Under the pieces are notes generated by a model. The model was not told where the DNA came from, ran no database searches, and saw only the letters and a list, made by a program, of their open reading frames with translations. 23,488 nucleotides of DNA from JAMCZU01 sp964479405. GTDB taxonomy: Bacteria > Patescibacteriota > UBA1384 > UBA12157 > JAENIV01. Made by a program: the position numbers and the translations under genes. The stretch's first letter is position 1; each line of letters starts with the position of its first letter. Below are positions 20,514 to 23,488 of this stretch, piece by piece. The stretch is from the NCBI GenBank assembly GCA_964479405.1, contig CAYZMA010000014.1, positions 1-23,488 on the forward strand. The letters are read 5' to 3'.

Positions 20514-20542
20514 TTGAACTTTTGTTAAATTTAAGGTATATT
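20514..20542 (+). promoter_or_regulatory. Promoter for the GtrA-like gene (leaderless)
   Basis: TTGAAC (20514-20519) and TATATT (20537-20542) are 17 bases apart. Transcription would start about 20549, which is the GTG start codon itself, and there is no Shine-Dalgarno sequence. Confidence 0.6.
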
Positions 20543-20548
20543 TATTTT

Positions 20549-20947
20549 GTGAAAGAGTTATTGAAGCGTCGCGTAGTGCGACAATTTGTTAAATTTGGCT
20601 TGGTTGGTTTAAGTTCGGCGACCATTGACTGGGCAATATATTTAGGTTTAACCCGATTTTTTGGGTTTTATTATATTATTGCTAAAATTATTTCTTTTCT
20701 TTTCGCGGTGATTAATTCTTACACTTGGAACAGACGGTGGACATTTCGGTCAACCGAATTGCGTCGCACTCGTCAATTTACCAAGTTTTTGGTTGTTTCT
20801 GGGGTAGGATTAGCTTTGAATACGCTAATTATGATAATAGTGGTTGAAAAATTCCATCTTTCTGATATTTATGGTTTAATTTTAGCCACCGGCATTGTTA
20901 CTTTTTGGAATTTTACAATTAATAAATTGTGGACATTCAAAAATTAA
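20549..20947 (+). CDS. GtrA-like membrane protein
   Basis: A 132-residue protein with four hydrophobic helices in the GtrA/DPMS3 arrangement. The N-terminal motif is RRVVRQFVKFGLVGLSSATID, with INSYTWNRRWTFRS in the middle and FWNFTINKLWTFKN at the end; the NxxWTF pairs are hallmarks of the family. Relatives help move or present polyprenyl-phosphate sugars, so it fits beside the GT2 and GT-C enzymes. I start at GTG 20549, where the promoter places the transcript start; an in-frame TTG at 20522 lies inside the promoter. It is followed by an intergenic palindromic repeat and a GT4 gene. Confidence 0.88.
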   Translation: MKELLKRRVVRQFVKFGLVGLSSATIDWAIYLGLTRFFGFYYIIAKIISFLFAVINSYTWNRRWTFRSTELRRTRQFTKFLVVSGVGLALNTLIMIIVVEKFHLSDIYGLILATGIVTFWNFTINKLWTFKN

Positions 20948-20971
20948 ACCACTAAAAATTTAATAATTATT

Positions 20972-21056
20972 GTCATTCTGAGTGAAGAGAAGAATCTCCG
21001 ACAAATGTCGGATGTCGCATTCGCGACAGATCCTTCACCTGATGGTTCAGGATGAC
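20972..21056 (+). repeat. Intergenic palindromic repeat, GTCATTCTGAG type
   Basis: The 85-bp element begins GTCATTCTGAGT and ends TTCAGGATGAC. It holds CCGACA/TCGG and TGTCGC/GCGACA hairpins. It ends 15 bases before the GT4 start codon. The inner hairpin matches that of the in-gene copy at 17985-18079 in opposite orientation. Confidence 0.88.
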
Positions 21057-21071
21057 ATTAGAAATTTTATT

Positions 21072-22205
21072 ATGCTTATAGGAATTGATGCCCGAATGTA
21101 TCGTTCTTCCGTCGCAGGTATTGGGCGGTACAGCCAAAATTTAATCAAAAATCTTTTAGAAATTGATTCTGAAAATCAGTATATTTTATTTATGACATCG
21201 GCTGACGCTGAAGAATATCAAAAAGGTCTGCTAAAGGCAAGTCTCAAATATCAAAATGACAATGTAAAAATCAAAATTGTTGATATACCGCACTTTACTC
21301 TTGCTGAACAAACAAAATTGCCGAAAATTTTAGAAAGAGAGAAATTGGACTTAATGCATTTTCTAAATTTTAATTATCCGGTAAGTTACAAGGGTAAATT
21401 TATCACCACTATTCATGACTTGACTTTACTTTTTTATCCGGAAACGGCTAAGAAGACAAATTTTATTAAAAAAAACGCTTTTCGTTTTGTGATGAAAAAA
21501 GCTTGTCAAAATTCTGCCAAGATTATTGCTGTCTCGGAAAGTACTAAAAAAGACATTATTAAGACATTTAAGATTAATTCGGAAAAAATTAAGGTTATTT
21601 ATGAAGCGTCCGACGACAAGACTTTTGCCCAAACAACTAAAGAGGATTTGGAGCGGTTAAAAGAAAAATATAATTTAAAAACCCCGGTTATTTTGACTGT
21701 CGGACAATTTCGTCCGCATAAAAATTTACCTGCTTTAGTAGAGGCTTTTAGTAAGTTACGAAAAGAAATACCCTCAAAACTTGTTATTTTAGGCAAACCC
21801 GATTCAAAACATACCAGATTATATGAAGCTATTGACAAAGACAAGGTAAAAAATGATATTCTTCTGCCAGGGTTCGTTGACAATAAAGAATTAGCTTTGT
21901 GGTATAAAATTGCCTCGGTTTTTGTTTTTCCAAGTTTGTATGAAGGTTTTGGTTTGCCGGGGCTAGAGGCAATGATGGTCGGGACGCCGGTAGTAGCTTC
22001 CAATCAATCTTCTTTGCCAGAAATTTACCAAGATGCCGCTTTATATTTTGACCCCTTTAATTTAGAAGATATTTCTGCTAAAATAAAAGAGGTTATGACA
22101 GATAAGAATTTACGTGATAAATTAATTCAAAATGGTTTAAGAGTTTCACGACAATATTCTTGGAAAAAAACAGCTGAAGAAACATTAAAATTATACGGAG
22201 GTTAA
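21072..22205 (+). CDS. GT4 family glycosyltransferase
   Basis: A 377-residue GT-B enzyme of the MtfB-like GT4 group, the third in this window. It opens MLIGIDARMYRSSVAGIGRYSQNLIKNL. The second domain begins ILTVGQFRPHKNLPALVEAF, and the donor site is FPSLYEGFGLPGLEAMMVG followed by TPVVASNQSSLPEIYQDAALYFDP. The E-x7-E residues are present. I start at the ATG at 21072: an upstream in-frame extension to 20982 is coded entirely by the intergenic palindromic repeat and disrupts the conserved N-terminus. There is no RBS. It ends two bases before the pyrophosphatase ATG, and its last codons provide the RBS for that gene. Confidence 0.92.
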   Translation: MLIGIDARMYRSSVAGIGRYSQNLIKNLLEIDSENQYILFMTSADAEEYQKGLLKASLKYQNDNVKIKIVDIPHFTLAEQTKLPKILEREKLDLMHFLNFNYPVSYKGKFITTIHDLTLLFYPETAKKTNFIKKNAFRFVMKKACQNSAKIIAVSESTKKDIIKTFKINSEKIKVIYEASDDKTFAQTTKEDLERLKEKYNLKTPVILTVGQFRPHKNLPALVEAFSKLRKEIPSKLVILGKPDSKHTRLYEAIDKDKVKNDILLPGFVDNKELALWYKIASVFVFPSLYEGFGLPGLEAMMVGTPVVASNQSSLPEIYQDAALYFDPFNLEDISAKIKEVMTDKNLRDKLIQNGLRVSRQYSWKKTAEETLKLYGG

Positions 22206-22206
22206 T

Positions 22207-23488
22207 ATGCCCATTGAAACCGTATCCTATCTTATCGCCTTAGGTTCAGCCGGTCTAGCCTTGATCTATGGTCTAATTCTAACATGGCAAATTTTAAAGT
22301 CCGATCCCGGAAGTCGCCAAATGCAAAATATTGCACTGGCAATTCAGCAAGGCGCCAAAGCTTATCTTAATCGTCAATACAAAACAGTTGCTTGGATTGC
22401 TTTAGGTTTGGCAATTATTTTATATTTTGTTCTTGGATTGAAAACTGCTACCGGTTTCTTGCTTGGCGCCATTCTTTCTGCTTCCGCTGGTTATATTGGC
22501 ATGAATGTGGCGGTGCGGGCCAATGTTAGAACTGCTCAAGCGGCTTTCAAGGGTTTATCTGAAGCTTTATCAATGGCTTTTCGGGGTGGAGCAGTTACTG
22601 GTCTTTTTGTTGTTGGATTAGGTTTAGTTGGTGTAACTGGTTTTTATATTATAACTAAAGATATTTCCGCTTTAATTGGTTTTGGTTTTGGGGCGTCTTT
22701 AATTTCTATTTTTGCTCGTTTAGGCGGGGGAATTTACACTAAAGCGGCCGATGTCGGAGCAGACTTAGTGGGTAAAGTAGAAGCTGGTATTCCCGAAGAT
22801 GATCCGCGCAACCCGGCAGTGATTGCCGACAATGTGGGTGATAATGTTGGCGACTGCGCCGGCATGGCGGCTGATCTTTTTGAAACTTATGCCGTAACAG
22901 CGATTGCGGTTATGCTTTTAGGATCATTAACATTTTCGGCTGATAAAGCCATTTTATATCCCTTGGTTTTAGGCGGAGTGGCGATTATTTCTTCAATTTT
23001 GGGAACATTTTTTGTTCGTTTGTCGGGCAATAAAATCATGAATGCTCTGTATAAGGGTTTATTTGCTTCGGCTATTTTTTCGGCAATTGGTTTTTATTTT
23101 GTGACCAAATATTTTATGACGGGAGTGCATCTAAAAATGCAGGTTCCTGATGGCGCCCTTATTAGTGCAGTAACATTAGTTGATACAACTCATCTATTTT
23201 ACACCAGTCTGGTTGGTATAGCTGTCACTTTAGGAATGGTTGTTATTACCGAGTATTACACTTCTACTAAATACCGACCGGTTAAAGGTGTTGCTGAAGC
23301 CTCGGAGAGTGGTCATGGCACGAATATTATTGCGGGGCTAGCTTTATCAATGAAGGCGACAACTTGGCCGGTTATTCTTATTTGTATTGCTATTTTAATC
23401 TCTTACGGTTTGGCTGGTCTTTATGGCATTGCCATTGCCGCTTTTTCTATGCTTTCAATGACGGGTATTATCGTGGCGATTGATTCTT
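22207..23488 (+). CDS. hppA: Membrane-bound ion-pumping pyrophosphatase, 5' part
   Basis: About 427 residues are present; the gene runs off the window. Signature segments are clear: GGGIYTKAADVGADLVGKVE, then AGIPEDDPRNPAVIADNVGDNVGD, CAGMAADLFETY and GVAEASESGHGTNIIAGLA. The first carries the KxxDVGADLVGK catalytic pattern; the Asp-rich second segment binds Mg-pyrophosphate. The enzyme hydrolyses pyrophosphate made by biosynthesis, including nucleotide-sugar formation, and pumps H+ or Na+ across the membrane. The residues that decide potassium dependence lie beyond the window, so the subtype is open. The ATG at 22207 follows GGAGG (22197-22201) with a TAA stop in between, so it is coupled to the GT4 gene. 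Confidence 0.96.
   Translation, partial: MPIETVSYLIALGSAGLALIYGLILTWQILKSDPGSRQMQNIALAIQQGAKAYLNRQYKTVAWIALGLAIILYFVLGLKTATGFLLGAILSASAGYIGMNVAVRANVRTAQAAFKGLSEALSMAFRGGAVTGLFVVGLGLVGVTGFYIITKDISALIGFGFGASLISIFARLGGGIYTKAADVGADLVGKVEAGIPEDDPRNPAVIADNVGDNVGDCAGMAADLFETYAVTAIAVMLLGSLTFSADKAILYPLVLGGVAIISSILGTFFVRLSGNKIMNALYKGLFASAIFSAIGFYFVTKYFMTGVHLKMQVPDGALISAVTLVDTTHLFYTSLVGIAVTLGMVVITEYYTSTKYRPVKGVAEASESGHGTNIIAGLALSMKATTWPVILICIAILISYGLAGLYGIAIAAFSMLSMTGIIVAIDS

Noticed and set aside
11584..20947. Exosortase hidden among the membrane proteins
   Set aside because: The multi-helix proteins show clear ligase/polymerase, GT-C or GtrA motifs and none shows the exosortase Cys-Arg-His/Asn arrangement.
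6294..21056. CRISPR array
   Set aside because: The repeats are palindromic, of differing length, scattered and mostly within genes, with no regular spacers and no cas genes.
20982..21071. N-terminal extension of the GT4 gene
   Set aside because: It is coded entirely by the palindromic repeat. The conserved GT4 N-terminus (IGIDAR) starts at the ATG at 21072.

Overview
The window looks like a piece of an AT-rich, gene-dense bacterial genome, most likely from the Candidate Phyla Radiation (Patescibacteria). This placement is an inference from gene style: tightly overlapping cell-surface glycan genes, several apparently leaderless promoters, and short anchored proteins with Thr/Ser/Pro linkers. 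There is no rRNA or marker gene to fix the lineage. The standard bacterial code fits: TGA ends the flippase gene and no in-frame TGA is seen elsewhere.

Layout. Bases 1-1300 hold an unrecognised 105-residue minus-strand gene and a small secreted protein with a textbook PEP-CTERM tail. From 1342 to about 11294 a plus-strand block encodes a deacetylase-like protein, tRNA-Arg(GCG), a Wzx-type flippase, two GT4 glycosyltransferases, a GT-C membrane transferase, a GT2 transferase, an anchored protein, an anchored clan GH-A-like glycoside hydrolase, a phenylalanine-tetrad repeat protein and an unrecognised 231-residue protein. A 54-residue zinc-finger (zf-HC2-like) gene lies on the minus strand at 11344-11508. 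A second plus-strand block (11584-18475) encodes two O-antigen ligase/polymerase-like proteins, two tandem GT-C paralogues and a GT2 polyprenyl-phosphate transferase. Two minus-strand exported proteins follow (a HAF-type repeat protein and an anchored protein with a Ser/Thr/Pro linker). The window ends with GtrA-like, GT4 and membrane pyrophosphatase genes, the last cut by the window edge.

How it works together (inference): GT2 enzymes charge lipid carriers, GT4 enzymes build a lipid-linked oligosaccharide, the flippase exports it, and the ligase/polymerase and GT-C enzymes polymerise it or attach it outside. The anchored hydrolase and deacetylase-like protein may trim or modify the glycan.

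The most unusual feature is a family of palindromic repeats, many with GTCATTGCGAG/GCAATCT or GTCATTCTGAG/GGATGAC ends, that sit in frame inside the glycosyltransferase genes and add short basic peptides. Two tandem paralogues carry different forms at the same position. Other points of interest are a PEP-CTERM protein with no exosortase in view, a possible two-state RNA leader on the HAF gene, three promoters placed so that transcripts would begin at or just before the start codon, and a protein with phenylalanine at every fourth residue twelve times in a row.
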